Source of the DNA: Paraphaeosphaeria minitans
Lineage: Eukaryota > Ascomycota > Dothideomycetes > Pleosporales > Didymosphaeriaceae
Length of the DNA: 64,000 nt
Direction: 5' to 3'
Assembly: GCA_015832175.1 (NCBI GenBank)
Contig: WJXW01000004.1
Coordinates: forward strand, 2,790,001-2,854,000
Position numbers and translations under genes: made by a program. This document shows, piece by piece, positions 44,830 to 56,923 of this stretch. Within the stretch, counting starts at the first letter, position 1; every line of letters starts with the position of its first letter. Below the pieces are notes generated by a model. It was not told where the DNA came from. It made no database searches and worked only from the letters and a program-made list of their open reading frames with translations.

Positions 44830-46209
44830 GGTGCAAGAACAAAACAGGGTGCGAGAATGCTTAGTTCTGGAATACTGGGTTGCTGGAAATTTGGAGAAGA
44901 GATGTGCTCAGAGTTCAAACATTCTACCTCTCGACCATGAGGGACCCGGTACAGGAGGCCCGCGCATGCCATAGGTACCCAACTGAAACACTGACATGGG
45001 CCTTGGCGGTGCAAGGGAGAGGTCGGAGCAGCAATTAGGTTAGAAGGAAGGCATTTTACAGGGCGGGGTGCAATAACTGAGAAAGGACAGAATTGGCGCA
45101 GGGGTGAAGAAATGCAGCGCGAATCCAATAGGCTGGGTGTATGTCCTTCCATACCTAGGTACCTAGTCATGAGAGCAAAGTGCCGAAGGGGAAACCCGTT
45201 CACAGGGGGTAATAAACATTGTGCTGGCCGGAGAGAATAGGCGGCAAGTTGCCGTTGAGCCACGCGTCGGAGGATATCCGCCGAACGACTTGTTATACTC
45301 CCTTGCCAATGCTTGTGCCGCACAAGCACGCCGAGATATTCCTCTGGTTGGGTGAATTCACGTGTAGCCGCGGATGCAGATCTTGCCAAGTCTGTATTGA
45401 TTACCTAATGAGCCGCTAGCCAGGGATGCCTGAGGCAGGAAACGAACCTGGGTCGCGTCGTCTAATGTTGCAATCTTTCTTATCTAGGGATCCATATTCT
45501 CTCATATCCACCCGACATTTTCATCCGTATGCAACGTCGATCCGCTACCCCGAACACTTCCAGCGATGGACCGTCCTGCTGGGGCGACTCGTTGGGGTCG
45601 AAACCGGGCTCCTTACCTGTTCCTGTAGCGCCCGCCCGGTTTGTCAATTTTAGAGCTTCACCTTCATATCGCCTCTTGTGGTGTGCTGCACCGGCATCTA
45701 GAATCGGCAGGGCATGCACTTTGCAGCAGTTACGAGTAGATGATCGCATGACGACCACCCGCTTCTCCAATTTCACTGCGGGGAAAAGGAGATTCGTTTC
45801 CGATGTCAGTGTGCTTTGGGCTCTATCTCAATCATCCATATGACCCCCACACACGGGTTTTGGGGTGGAAGTTGAAGAATGCATGCCAAATGACGCGCAC
45901 CCCAACCGGTTAATCCCGGATCACAAGCTCTTAGTCCGGCTTGCGACGTAGACGTCCCGAAAATAAGTTCAGAGTGCAGTGACACCGGCGCTACTAAGGC
46001 ACATACCAGGTCTTGTTCTTTCTTCGCAACCAGGTGATTGTCTTCCAAGGTTATACGTCTAGATGTGGAAGACTGAGCTTGTCGATTCGTTTGTGCAGTG
46101 TTCAAACCCAACTTTGTAAACCAGTGAGTACTGAGCATTCAATGCAGACGCATACTGCTCCAAAACACATGACTTACTTTTGCAAGCGCTACCCTCACCG
46201 AACTGGGCC
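44830..46209. promoter_or_regulatory. Divergent promoter region between hydrolase and PKS
   Basis: 1.38 kb with head-to-head starts on either side, a layout that allows shared control. Open frames here (for example 44784-45389) contain no domain and overlap the hydrolase start. A stretch at 45426-45470 loosely resembles the T-arm of a tRNA in reverse but does not fold into one. I could not define a specific operator. Confidence 0.45.
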
Positions 46210-49200
46210 ATGGCGCCGTACGCTCTTACCCCTACATCTGAGAGGGGGAGTCTCTCGGATGGAGAATTCAATGGGCATGCCAACAGTGACCAACACGAAT
46301 CATCAAGTGGAGGCCTGACGAACGGCCGGTCCAATGGAGACACTCCCCAGAATGGTGTTCCGCCACCAGACGATGCCAATTCCCGGGCTCCCCAACTAAC
46401 ATTGGAGACTTCACCGGCGATTCCTTATGAGGCTGCATATACGAATGGATACACAGATGGCTACACCGAAGGATACACCAAGAGCCACATCGAACTGCAA
46501 CACCAACCAGTCGCTATCGTTGGCATGGCGTGTCGCTTCCCTGGTAACGTGTCGACGCCTGATGAGTTCTGGGAGTTGTGCGCACGTGCCCGAACCGGCT
46601 TCTCTGAAATTCCTAAAGATCGCTTTGATAGCAACCGTTTTGTTCATCCCAATCCTGGAAAGAGCGGTACAACCAACGCACATGGTGGCAATTTCCTACA
46701 AGCAGACCTCAAATCCTTCGACGCTCCATTCTTCAGCTTCACGGCTCAAGAGGCCACCAGTCTAGACCCACAGCAAAGACTCCTTCTGGAGTGCACATTT
46801 GAGGCTCTCGAGAGCGCTGGTATACCCAAGCACAGTATAGTGGGCCAGGATGTTGGCTGCTTTGTTGGCGGCACGTTCTCTGAATACGAGGCGGATCTTT
46901 TCAGGGACCCAGAGACGATCCCAATGCATCAGGCAACCGGTCAGTACGCTTAATCTTGGCCTTTGAAGTAGCTTCTGACCGCGTTAGGGTGCGCATTCGC
47001 CATGCAGTCGAATCGTATCTCGCATTTTTTTGATCTGAGAGGGCCGTCGTTTACAGTAGACACTGCCTGTTCTAGCAGTATGGTGGCATTGCATGTGGCC
47101 TGTCAAAGCGTGCGAAATGGCGAGTCAAGCTCTGCCATCGTAGGAGGGGTCCATCTCAACATGTTGCCTGAGTTCTGGATCTCCTATTCCATGTCGAGGT
47201 ACGTCTTCGAGTGATGCATCCAGTTTAGGTACTTATATCAGCTACAGACTCTTTGGTGAAGCCGGCAGATCTTTTGCTTTCGATCAAAGAGGCACCGGCT
47301 ATGGCCGCGGCGAGGGATGCGGTATCATAGTACTCAAAACGCTGGAGCAGGCACTCAGGGACAACGACCCTATCCGAGCCGTGATCACCGGCAGCGGTAT
47401 AAACCAGGATGGAAGAACTCCAGGTATCACTATGCCAAATGGTTCTGCGCAAGGTATGGGAGTGTGATGCATGATGGATCTAAGCTGACGCTTTTCAGAA
47501 TCGCTCATTCGATCCGTCTACAAGAACGGCGGCATGGACCCTGCAGATACGGGATACGTTGAGGCCCACGGCACTGGAACACGAGTTGGTGATCCGATCG
47601 AAGTCGGCGCACTACGGGCCGTTTTTGGGGAGGGCCGGACGAAACGGAAACCATTGTTCATCGGTTCGGTGAAGTCAAATATTGGTCACTTGGAAGCGGC
47701 CGCTGGCATTGCGGGCGTTATCAAGACAGCCCTCATGCTTGAACGTGGTTTCATTCTGCCAAACTACGACTTCAAACAGCCCAATGAGAAAATCCCGTTC
47801 GATGAATGGGGGCTCAAAGTGCCGACCAATCAACGACCTTGGCCGATCGGCAAGCGCTGGGCGAGTGTCAATGGATTTGGATTTGGTGGTACCAATGCTC
47901 ATGTTGTTTTGACCAAAGGCCCACTTGAGAGAAAGACCATGAAAGAGGAAATCGACACGCAGGTATTCGAAAGGCTGTTCTTGTTGAGTGGGAACGACAA
48001 AGTCACTGCCGAACAAGTGATGAAGAATTACGGCATATATCTTGAACAGCGCCCAGAGGTTTTCCAGATCGACCTGTTGAGCGACTTGGCATATACCTTG
48101 GGTCAGCGCAAGACCCATCTTCCGTGGCGTATAGCTGTGACTGCGTCAAGCTCTGTTGATCTCGTGGAAACACTCTCGAGCGGCAAAGTCCGTCCAGCGA
48201 AGCAAGACTTGGAGCCGCTTCGTTTAGGTTTCATTTTCACGGGCCAGGGTAAGCAAATGCAATTCCGCCGCGTCGTGAGTGCTGTTCACTGACCACATTA
48301 CTCCTATAGGAGCACAATGGTGGGCCATGGGCCGCGAACTTTACGAGCGATACCCTGTTTATGCAGCAGCAATAGACCGAGCCGACAAACATCTACTGTC
48401 AATTGGGGCTCCTTTCTCCCTGCTTGAGGAGCTCTCCAAAGACGAGACGGATACGAAGATCAATAGCGCCCATCTGAGCCAGCCTTCATGTACTGCGATA
48501 CAGTTAGCGCTGGTTGACTTATTGCGAACGTGGAATATAACCGCCACAGCTGTTGCAGGCCACTCTAGCGGAGAGATTGGCGCTGCATATGCCGCAGGAA
48601 TCATCGACTTCGATGATGCGATGACTGTGGCGTATCATAGAGGACGCCTTATTCCGATTTTGAAGGAGAAGTTTCCTACTCTGGATGGAAGCATGATGGC
48701 CGTTGGTGCTGGGCAAGCAGATATTGCTCCACTGCTTGAGCGCATTCCGAGTTCGGCGGGTGAGGCCAAGATTGCTTGCATTAACAGTCCCTCCAGTGTC
48801 ACAGTATCGGGCGACGCCGATGCCATTCTTGAGCTTCAGCGAATTATTGAAGAAGTAAGTTTCCCGGTGAATGATTTCCTCTATGTATAAGACACTGACT
48901 CTCATGTTCGCTATTAGGTTTATCCCGGAACGTTTGCTCGAAAGTTGCAAGTTGACACTGCTTATCATTCGCACCACATGAACCTGGTAGCGAAGGATTA
49001 TACCGAATCACTGCGCTTTGTAAAGCCGCCTAAGGTTTCGAATAAGCTGTTCTACTCATCATTACTCGGTCGCCTGGCTAACTCTTCGGAACTTGATGCA
49101 ACATACTGGGTACAAAACTTGACATGTCCTGTACGTTTCGATGAAGCGGTACAAAGCATGTGTCAGCCGACCGGTAGCCATCAGACTGGTGTTAATTTCT

Positions 49201-52200
49201 TGCTGGAACTTGGGCCTCATTCAGCACTTGCGGGCCCAATCAAACAAATTCTTAAGACCGTAAGTATCCTGCATACGCACTGGGGCACATGTGGTTGATA
49301 GGTACTGATTATGTAGGCTGGACCTTTCGCGAGCAAGATCGCGTATGCATCAGCCTTGGCACGCAAGAAGAATGCTCTCGAGACCGCCCTTGCACTTGCC
49401 GGTATCCTGTGGATTAAAGGTGCTACGCTTGAAATGGGTGCGATCAACTTTCCAAAGACGATGGCGAAGCCGCCGGCTGTGCTCACCGACATACCACGAT
49501 ATCCATGGAACCACTCGTCGCAGTATTACCATCAATCCAGATTCACCGACATTCACAAGTTTCAAAATGACCAACGTTCGGACATTATCGGCGCGTTGGC
49601 TATGTACTCAAATCATACCGAGCCCACCTGGAGGAATATCGTACGCCTGGATGAGCTCCCTTGGCTGCGCCATCACCAAGTTCAAGGGCTGACCATCTTC
49701 CCGATATCTGGTTTTGTGTCTATGGCCTTGGAGGCTGCGGCGCAGAAGGCGTCCTGGGACAGCATCGAGTTTGACACCTTGGAAGTCTGCGACTTGCATG
49801 TCGCCACACCTATCATATTGTCAGAGGATGATCTGGAGATGACCATAACACTGAGACCTCAGTCAGGAAGTGCCGCAGGCCCGGGTCTGCGAGCTGAATT
49901 CTCTATATTATCGTGGGCAACCACGAAAGGTTGGACGCAGCACTGCACAGGGTTTGTAAAGACCAAGAGTGTAGAAACCCATGATCTTTACAACAACCGC
50001 CTAGTTGATGCAAAGAAACAGAAGCTGAGGTCAAAGTTATTGAGCGTTGCGGAAGCCGCTAATGTCATCGTTGCAACCGATAACCTCTACGAACGCTTGT
50101 CAGCGATTGGAGTCTCATACGGGAACACTTTCCAAGGGCTCACTGATTGTCGAGCATCCAAGATCGGGTCTGTGTCTCAGCTAGTGCAACCTGACACCGT
50201 TACCGACATGCCAAATCATTACGAGTCGGACTACATCATTCATCCAACGGTATTGGAACAACTCATCTCTTCATATTGGCTTGTCCTGAACACCGCCAAT
50301 GGCCTTCTAGACAACATTCACCTGCCTTCATCTATTGGTAAGATCACAGTGTCAGTGACAGCGTCCACAATGCTTCAGGGCAATAGAGGGAGATTGCAGG
50401 TATTCTGTGAGCCTCGTACAGTTCTCAGCAACGTCAAATCGAACAGATTTTCTATGTTCGCCCTGACAACAATTGATGAGGAGGAGCCTGTTATCGCCAT
50501 CGAAGATCTTACTACAGCACCTATCCTGGAGAAGGACGCCGAAACCGAGGCCGACGGCGGTCGAGAGCTCTGCTACAAGCAGACGTGGGAGCCAGCCTTT
50601 GAGGAGCAGAAGGAAGATATCCCCGCTCAGTTCGATGCTGACGTGGTCATTGTCCACGGGGAAACCGACCTGCAGCGCAGCCTAGTCGGCGAATTGGCCT
50701 CAGCTATAGCAACTGTAACAGGTTCTGCGCCAGATACCGGTGTATTGGGTCAAGTCGACGGTACCAACAAGATTTGCATCTTCCTCACCGAAGTTGACCA
50801 ACCCGTTTTATCGACATTAGATCAACAGAACTTCGAGGCGCTACAGAAGCTCCTCACCTCGGTACAAGGCATGCTCTGGGTCGTCAAAGGCGCATACGAG
50901 AATGCTCAGAACCCAGACGCGAACATGATTGCCGGATTTAGCCGCACCCTTCGTTCCGAGGGTGCTCTCATGAACTTCATCACATTGGACTTGGATGCTG
51001 AGAAGGTGTTGCCTCAGTTGGACATGGTCCGCACGATATCAAAGGTGTTCGAAGCATCGTTGGGCGTCAATCGTGAAGGTGAGGAGACCGAGTTCATGGA
51101 ACGAAGCGGCTCGCTACTCACTCCTCGCATAATCAACGATTCAGACATGAACGAATATGTGCATCAGCAATTACAGCCTTCTGCAACTGTCCCTGCTCAC
51201 TTCATGGACATTGACCGGCCGCTGCGAGCGTTCATTGCTACACCTGGCGCGCTAGACACAGTGCATTTCGAAGATGACCAGAGAGCGCAGGCTCCTTTGC
51301 CGGACGATGAAGTAGAGATCCAAGTCAAGGCAGTAGGCATAAACGTACGAGATGCCGAAACAGCCATGGGCCACCTTCCTAGCGATGATCTCGGCATGGA
51401 GTGCAGCGGTGTGGTAACCCGCACAGGATCCAGTATTTCTTCGGTTAACGTTGGCGATCGTGTTGCGGCCATCACTCCCAACGGGTCACTGTCTACTGTT
51501 ACTCGTGCCCACGACCGGTTTCTCATAAAACTTCCGTATCATCTGTCGTTCCAAGAGGCGGCAACGATCCCGCTCGCATACTGCACTGCATATCACAGCC
51601 TAGTCGACATCGCTTCGCTCTCCGAAGGCGAGTCTGTTCTAGTTCACCACGCTTCAACTGCGGTGGGACAAGCTGCTGTTTCTGTGGCACAAATGCTTGG
51701 TGCAGAGGTGTTTGCCACAGTGAGGAACTCGGAGGAGAGGTCCACTCTGATCCAACTGTACAACATTCCCAACGACAACATCTACTTCGCTGGCAACGAC
51801 TCATTTGCCGAATTCCTGCTCGACGCGACGAAGGGTCTCGGGGTGGACGTTATCCTCAATAGTCTGTCAGAGAGAGAAGTTCTGCGCGCGACGTGGCGTT
51901 GCATGGCTAAGTTCGGCCGTTTCGTTCACGTCGGATTGAAAGACCTCGCCCATGTGGCTTTCGAAAAGAGTGCGACGCTTGCATGTGTTGATGTTTTCGC
52001 ACTTGCGCAGGATCGGCCACAGAAGCTGAAGCGGGTGCTAAGCGATGTTGCTAAGCTTCTGCGGTTTGGCAAAGTGTTGCCTATTTACCCCGTCGTCTCT
52101 CATGGTATATTGGAGACTACAACTGTGCTACAAGCACTGCACAATTGGAGACTACAACTGTGCTACAAGCACTGCACTTGGCCGAGCCACACGGAAAGTC

Positions 52201-53496
52201 TATCATAGTTCCACATGAGGATGATACGGTATTGGTAAGTCGTTGTGTCTTCTTTCGCTCAATTCCATACATGCTAACTCAGATCACAGGTGCCACGTCT
52301 TGAGGAAGAAGCGAACATCCTTCGTTCCGATGCCACGTATGTGTTGATTGGTGGTACAGGTGGCCTTGGTCGCAGCATGGCCAGATGGATGGTATCCAAA
52401 GGCGCGCACAACATCGTCCTTCTCTCGCGGAGTGGTGCCGTTCATGGCAGAGCGAAAGAGCAAGTCGATGCACTCATTGCCTCAGGTGCCAATATTGTCA
52501 TACGGCGCTGTAACGTGACTGATCGCTCCGATGTTGACGCTTTGTTGACCTCGGGTCTCGAAGGTCTGCCACCTGTCCGAGGTATCATCCACGGTGCTAT
52601 GGTTTTGCACGTAAGTGATGACCATGCCTTACACCGACGTGCCGCTACTGACTATAAATCAGGATGTTCTATTTGAAAAGATGACCTTTGAGCAATACAC
52701 CACCGTTATCGAATCGAAGGTCAAGGGCGCATGGAATTTCCACCATGCACTTGCGTCATCACCGCTCGACTTCTTCATCGTCATCTCTTCGGCTGCAGGT
52801 GCTGTCGGTAACAGAGGTCAAGCAGCTTATGCGGCCGCTAACACGTTCCTCAATGGTTTTACCCAGTATCGTGCATCCCGCGGCCAGCCAGCAGCGTCTA
52901 TCGATCTGACAGCCGTATCCGATGCCGGTTATCTCGCTGAGGACGCTGAAAAGGCTGTGGAAGTTGCGCGCAATCTGGGCAGCGACACCATTTGCGAGGC
53001 CGAAGTACTTGCACTCATCAGCGCAGCTATCACAGGCAAAATGGCGAGTACCTGCAACAACCACGCCATCACTGGCATGCGCATCACGGCCACCATGCGT
53101 CCCTTCTGGTCTACCGATGCAAAGTTCAAGCATTTGTTGTCCGTTTCCGAAGCCGAAGCTGCTGCCATGTCTTCCAATGGCCCGGTTGCTATCCCCTGGA
53201 GCGCCGCTTTCAAGACAGCAGCGTCGGCCTCTCGGGTCGAAGCTGAGGAGATCGTTTGCAATGGGCTTTTGGAGAAGATTGCTGAAGTTGTCGGCATGGA
53301 CCAGGAGGAATTGGATGTTACTCGACCGTTGAGTAATTACCCGCTTGACTCGCTGACAGCGATCGAAGTGCGCAACTTCATCACGAGAATGTTTGAGGCG
53401 AACTTGCAGGTTTTGGAGTTGCTGGCTCAAGGCAGCATCCAGGCCTTGGCAAAGATAGTATGTGTGAAGAGTAAGGTCGGTGTGGTGGCTGAGTAG
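46210..53496 (+). pseudogene. Highly reducing type I polyketide synthase, frameshifted by a 35-bp duplication
   Basis: Nine exons: 46210-46939, 46988-47198, 47242-47453, 47499-48248, 48310-48854, 48918-49259, 49317-52234, 52290-52610 and 52663-53496. Without the extra 35 bp the coding length is 6,828 bases (2275 residues). Domains: KS (Cys271 in T-A-C-S-S-S, His408, His448), AT (Ser720 in G-H-S-S-G-E), DH (His1050 in H-Q-V-Q-G then P), ER (near 1590-1880), KR (G-G-T-G-G-L-G near 1912; S-S-A and Y-A-A-A-N near 2040-2054), ACP (Ser2228 in L-D-S-L). No methyltransferase or thioesterase motif is visible. As written, the duplication at 52144-52178 shifts the frame and TAG at 52206-52208 ends the protein at 1893 residues, without KR and ACP. 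The true start is ATG 46210. It could be a real loss of function or an assembly error. Confidence 0.93.
52109..52178 (+). repeat. 35-bp tandem duplication inside PKS exon 7
   Basis: Copies at 52109-52143 and 52144-52178 match in 34 consecutive bases from ATTGGAGACTACAACTGTGC onward; only the last base differs (A versus T). Thirty-five is not a multiple of three. Reading from copy 1 straight into the sequence after copy 2 gives A-L-H-L-A-E-P-H-G-K-S-I-I-V-P, a normal ER-KR linker. Confidence 0.95.
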
Positions 53497-55423
53497 AGAG
53501 CCTGTGCGGCTAAGATGGTGATGAGGGCTCTTGGAGTCGTGAATCTTTCTGTGAGTTGAGGCGACCTGCTAGGGATACTTTGTACATAGGTCTGGAGTTG
53601 CTGATATATTTATTTGATACTTTCTCTTTCTGCAGCCTTTGATGAAGCAAAGTTGTTGGTCATACTGCGTCGATTCCTGCTTGACGATGTTCTGATGCAT
53701 GTCGCCTTCCATACTTGATTCATGGCCATCCGCTCCTTTAGAAACGCCGGCCGTATAGTAAAGTGGTTGTTATCATATCGCATATGCTTTCGCTACTGGT
53801 GTTCGTGGCATCAGAGTGACTTTCTCCTCCCCACCGCCCCACTATCTATTTCCGAACTCCGCTATATCATCACTATTCATGCTGTCTAATTTCCCATGAG
53901 GCTTCACACTGGCCGCCGCCAGCGCCTTCAAGAAGAACCCTAATCGGACTCCGATTCCGGTTGGATCCTCTAGATTATAGAAGACATTCGTTTGCGATAA
54001 GCATCTTGCGAGCAGAGTTGGTTTGAGACAGAAAAACAATAAAGTCCAGTGCCTATGCTCATGGTGCAATATAACATGGAGCCTTCACCTGGGCGGGGTG
54101 CGGATAAATAAGGCAGTGATCCAGAGATGAGGCTTGCGTACCGAAGCGGATAGATGCGATGAGATAGGATATACACGGGATGTTAGTATGCTTGCGATAA
54201 GAGGCGGAGGACTGTGTGAACGGAACTGCGTGCCCTTTAATATACAGAAAGTGCCTGCGCCTGTTCATAGTTGTTCCCAGTCTCTGCAATTAGTGGCTGA
54301 TCGAAGTCTGGAGCCCGGGTCGCGTAACGAATCGGATCGGATCGGTGTGGTGTAGGCTATTTCAGGTTGCGACGTGAACGGCGGCGGGCCTGGTGGCACA
54401 CTGCCTGGCGAGTGCTTCTGGTGCCGGAAATCGTTGTATTCAGAAGTTGGTATCCGCACGCATCTGCTGGGCGTCTTGCTAGCTGGCATCCTTGTTTGCT
54501 TCCGATTTGACCCTGTTGTCCGTCGCAGGTGGATCTTATTCCATCGCACCGATGGCCAAATCATACTGTTTCCGGTACTCGAGGGCATCATATGAGCATT
54601 GATGATTGTAAAACATGCAGGAGGCGGTGGATTAGTCGTCCAAACGGGAGCGGTTTTCCTAACACTTGTCGTGTCGATTGATATAGGGCTTGCGTGGTGG
54701 TATACCAAGAAGCTGCAGATTTACCAGCACCGTGCTTGGATGCTGAGGCGTGGTTCCTGGTAGGTAGGTCGCTCTATTAGGTACGCCAGACGCGCGAAGA
54801 TCATTTGACCTTTTCATCGCAGCTGGGGACACCAATCACGACTCGTATCATTCTATTCATTAGTGCGCATATCATCAGCAAACAAGGCAACTACTTCCAG
54901 CCTCGTCTCTGCGAGCACGTTAAGTTCATGCAGGAGTCTACGAAAACGACGCCTGAGTACCTACTACCCGGAGTGTTCTTCCTACCTCAACGGGAGCAGT
55001 TCCGGGCAACAAGTTCTGATCCGGGCGAGCAGGGCTTCTCGTAAGATTGATGAGATTGCGGTCGCCCTCGGTGCACCGTTTGGAATGGCGCTATGGCTTG
55101 GGATGGCTAGGTATTCAAGCTGCCGGCGTGGAGATCTACCTACGCATTCCTCCATTCCTCGCTAAAATTGGGCTGGCTGCAATTGACCCCCAGAGTAAAA
55201 ATTCGACTCCGTCAGGTCCCGTATCACAGTCAGCTATAAGCAAAGAACTCGTAGCCGCAAGACTTGGCGATGTAAAACCCTGGGCTCTGACGGCAGGTAT
55301 GGGCATGAAAATTGGTACAGGAAAGCTACCTGCGAACGACGGTGTGGAGGTAAGATGAGACGGCCAAGCAGAGTCATACGCAGACGCTTTGGATTGCCAA
55401 CAATCAGCTATCGGCAACATATC
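53497..55423. other. Intergenic, no supported gene
   Basis: 1.9 kb between the convergent PKS and dehydrogenase genes. Several frames of 75-147 codons exist on both strands (for example 54265-54708 minus, 55047-55358 plus), but none has domain text, good start context or splice support. They look like chance ORFs or decayed sequence. Confidence 0.5.
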
Positions 55424-56463
55424 TTATTTGAAATGCTCCTCTCCAAACCTTCCCGTCAAGTTCATCTTCAACAAATTCTGCTCCACAATCTCCTCCTTCC
55501 TTTCCACCAACTCCTCCACATCCCAAATTGCACTCAAGTACCTTCCACTCAAGAAAGCACGATCCGCACCCTCCCACCCAGCAATCCACGTCCCTAGTCC
55601 ACCCACCAGCTGCGGCGTATCGTGAGCGAACGGCGCAAACGCGTCCTTGAGCATGTCAGTAGGCACGATGCCAGGATGCACCGCGACGGCTGTGACGTTG
55701 GGATTTTCGGCCCTGAAATAGTCCATGAGCTCGAACACAACGAGTTTGGAGAGGCCGTAGCTGGAGAGCTTGGGGAAGACTTAGTAAGCGGCGCCCGTAG
55801 TGAGGGTGATGATTTTGGCGGGGGCGGACTCCGGGAGCAGTTTCAGGAAGCCTTGGGTTGTGAGGAAGGTCCCGTAAATGTTGACGGTCTGTAGCAAGTG
55901 TTAGACTGGCCTTTTGCGATTCATGATATGAATTGGAGGGATAGCGCGTACCATGTCGCCCCACCAGATCTTGTGGTCCTCATCCTTGACCGATGAGAGG
56001 CTGTTGAACACGGCGGCATTATTCACTAGCACATCGGCGTGGCCGTACTTGCTCTTGACCTTTTCGAAGAGCGCTGCTACACTCTCCGGGTCGGCCACAT
56101 CCGTGGAGACAATTAAGGTCTCGACATTGGGAAATTTTTCGTTGACACTAGCGGCGACCTCTTCGAGTTTCTTTACGTTCCTGGCTACAAGCACGAGGGC
56201 TTTGGGTCCTGTTGCCGCGAACGCTTGTGCGAATCCCTGGACGAAGGTCAACCTAAGCGATATATACAGCGCAATTGGTAGAAAATGCTCCGGCTTACTT
56301 TTGCGCCCAACCCTTGGCTTGCGCCCGTAATGATCACGACTTTCCCAGCCTGAGATAGGGAGGAGCTAGTAGGGTCGATGGCAGGATACAAATCGCGGTA
56401 TGTTTGAGTGGTAAATTGCTGGGCCTTGACGAAGTAATCAGGATCGGGTGTTTGTCCGGCCAT
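55424..56463 (-). pseudogene. Short-chain dehydrogenase/reductase with in-frame stop
   Basis: Three exons (56463-56299, 56236-55952, 55888-55424; introns 62 and 63 bp) total 305 codons. A Rossmann motif T-G-A-S-Q-G-L-G is at 46-53, N-N-A-A near 127, and the catalytic Y-G-L-S-K at 194-198. The protein belongs to the classical SDR family that oxidises or reduces alcohols and ketones with NAD(P)(H). Codon 186 is TAA (55781-55783, minus), eight residues before the catalytic tyrosine, so the product would stop short of the active site. The frame reads normally on both sides. CAA to TAA is the simplest origin. No donor site upstream allows this stop to be spliced out cleanly. It may belong to the PKS cluster as a tailoring enzyme. 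Confidence 0.85.
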
Positions 56464-56923
56464 TGTGAAAACGTGATGTGATGTTAGTGGAGAGTTTGGC
56501 TCTTCTTGTGAGCTTGAGAGATTATGCTGAACTTGTCTGTTTTATCAAGATGGTGGGTAGGCTGGTTTTATACTTCATCCTCTCTTCTCTTTGGCGCTGC
56601 GGCGTGGGCGACCATACTACTTACAACGATGCTTACGCATCGTCCCGTTGATTGTAAGGTTTCGACTAGCACCATTACTGCGAGTACAATGACGAGGATA
56701 GACTTTCCCTATATGGGAGACTGCAGCCCTGCAAAACAAGGCCGTCGAAGCAGCGCCGGCTTAGAAATACGCTGCAGTGACTTCATCACGTGAAGGGTGA
56801 TTATTCATACGTTTGCTTGTAGAGTACGAGCGGATTGAACGTACATCAGCTCTGCGGTAATTGTGTCAATTTCGGGTAGGTGGTTAATGCAGTCACGCTG
56901 ACTGTGTGAACGTGCTTACCTAT
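56464..56923. other. Intergenic, dehydrogenase promoter
   Basis: 460 bp between two minus-strand genes. The 89-codon plus-strand frame at 56524 has no support. Confidence 0.5.

Noticed and set aside
44784..45389. 201-codon minus-strand frame upstream of the hydrolase
   Set aside because: It overlaps the hydrolase first exon, has no domain and lies in the divergent promoter.
45426..45495. tRNA-like reverse-strand sequence (CCAGGTTCGTTTCCTG)
   Set aside because: Only a T-arm-like hairpin is present; no acceptor stem, D-arm or anticodon arm pairs with it.
46180..46209. Upstream extension of the PKS start by ten codons
   Set aside because: It begins with TTG; the first in-frame ATG is 46210 and fits the family.
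54265..54708. 147-codon minus-strand frame in the PKS-SDR intergenic region
   Set aside because: Proline/arginine-rich chance composition, poor start context and no family resemblance.
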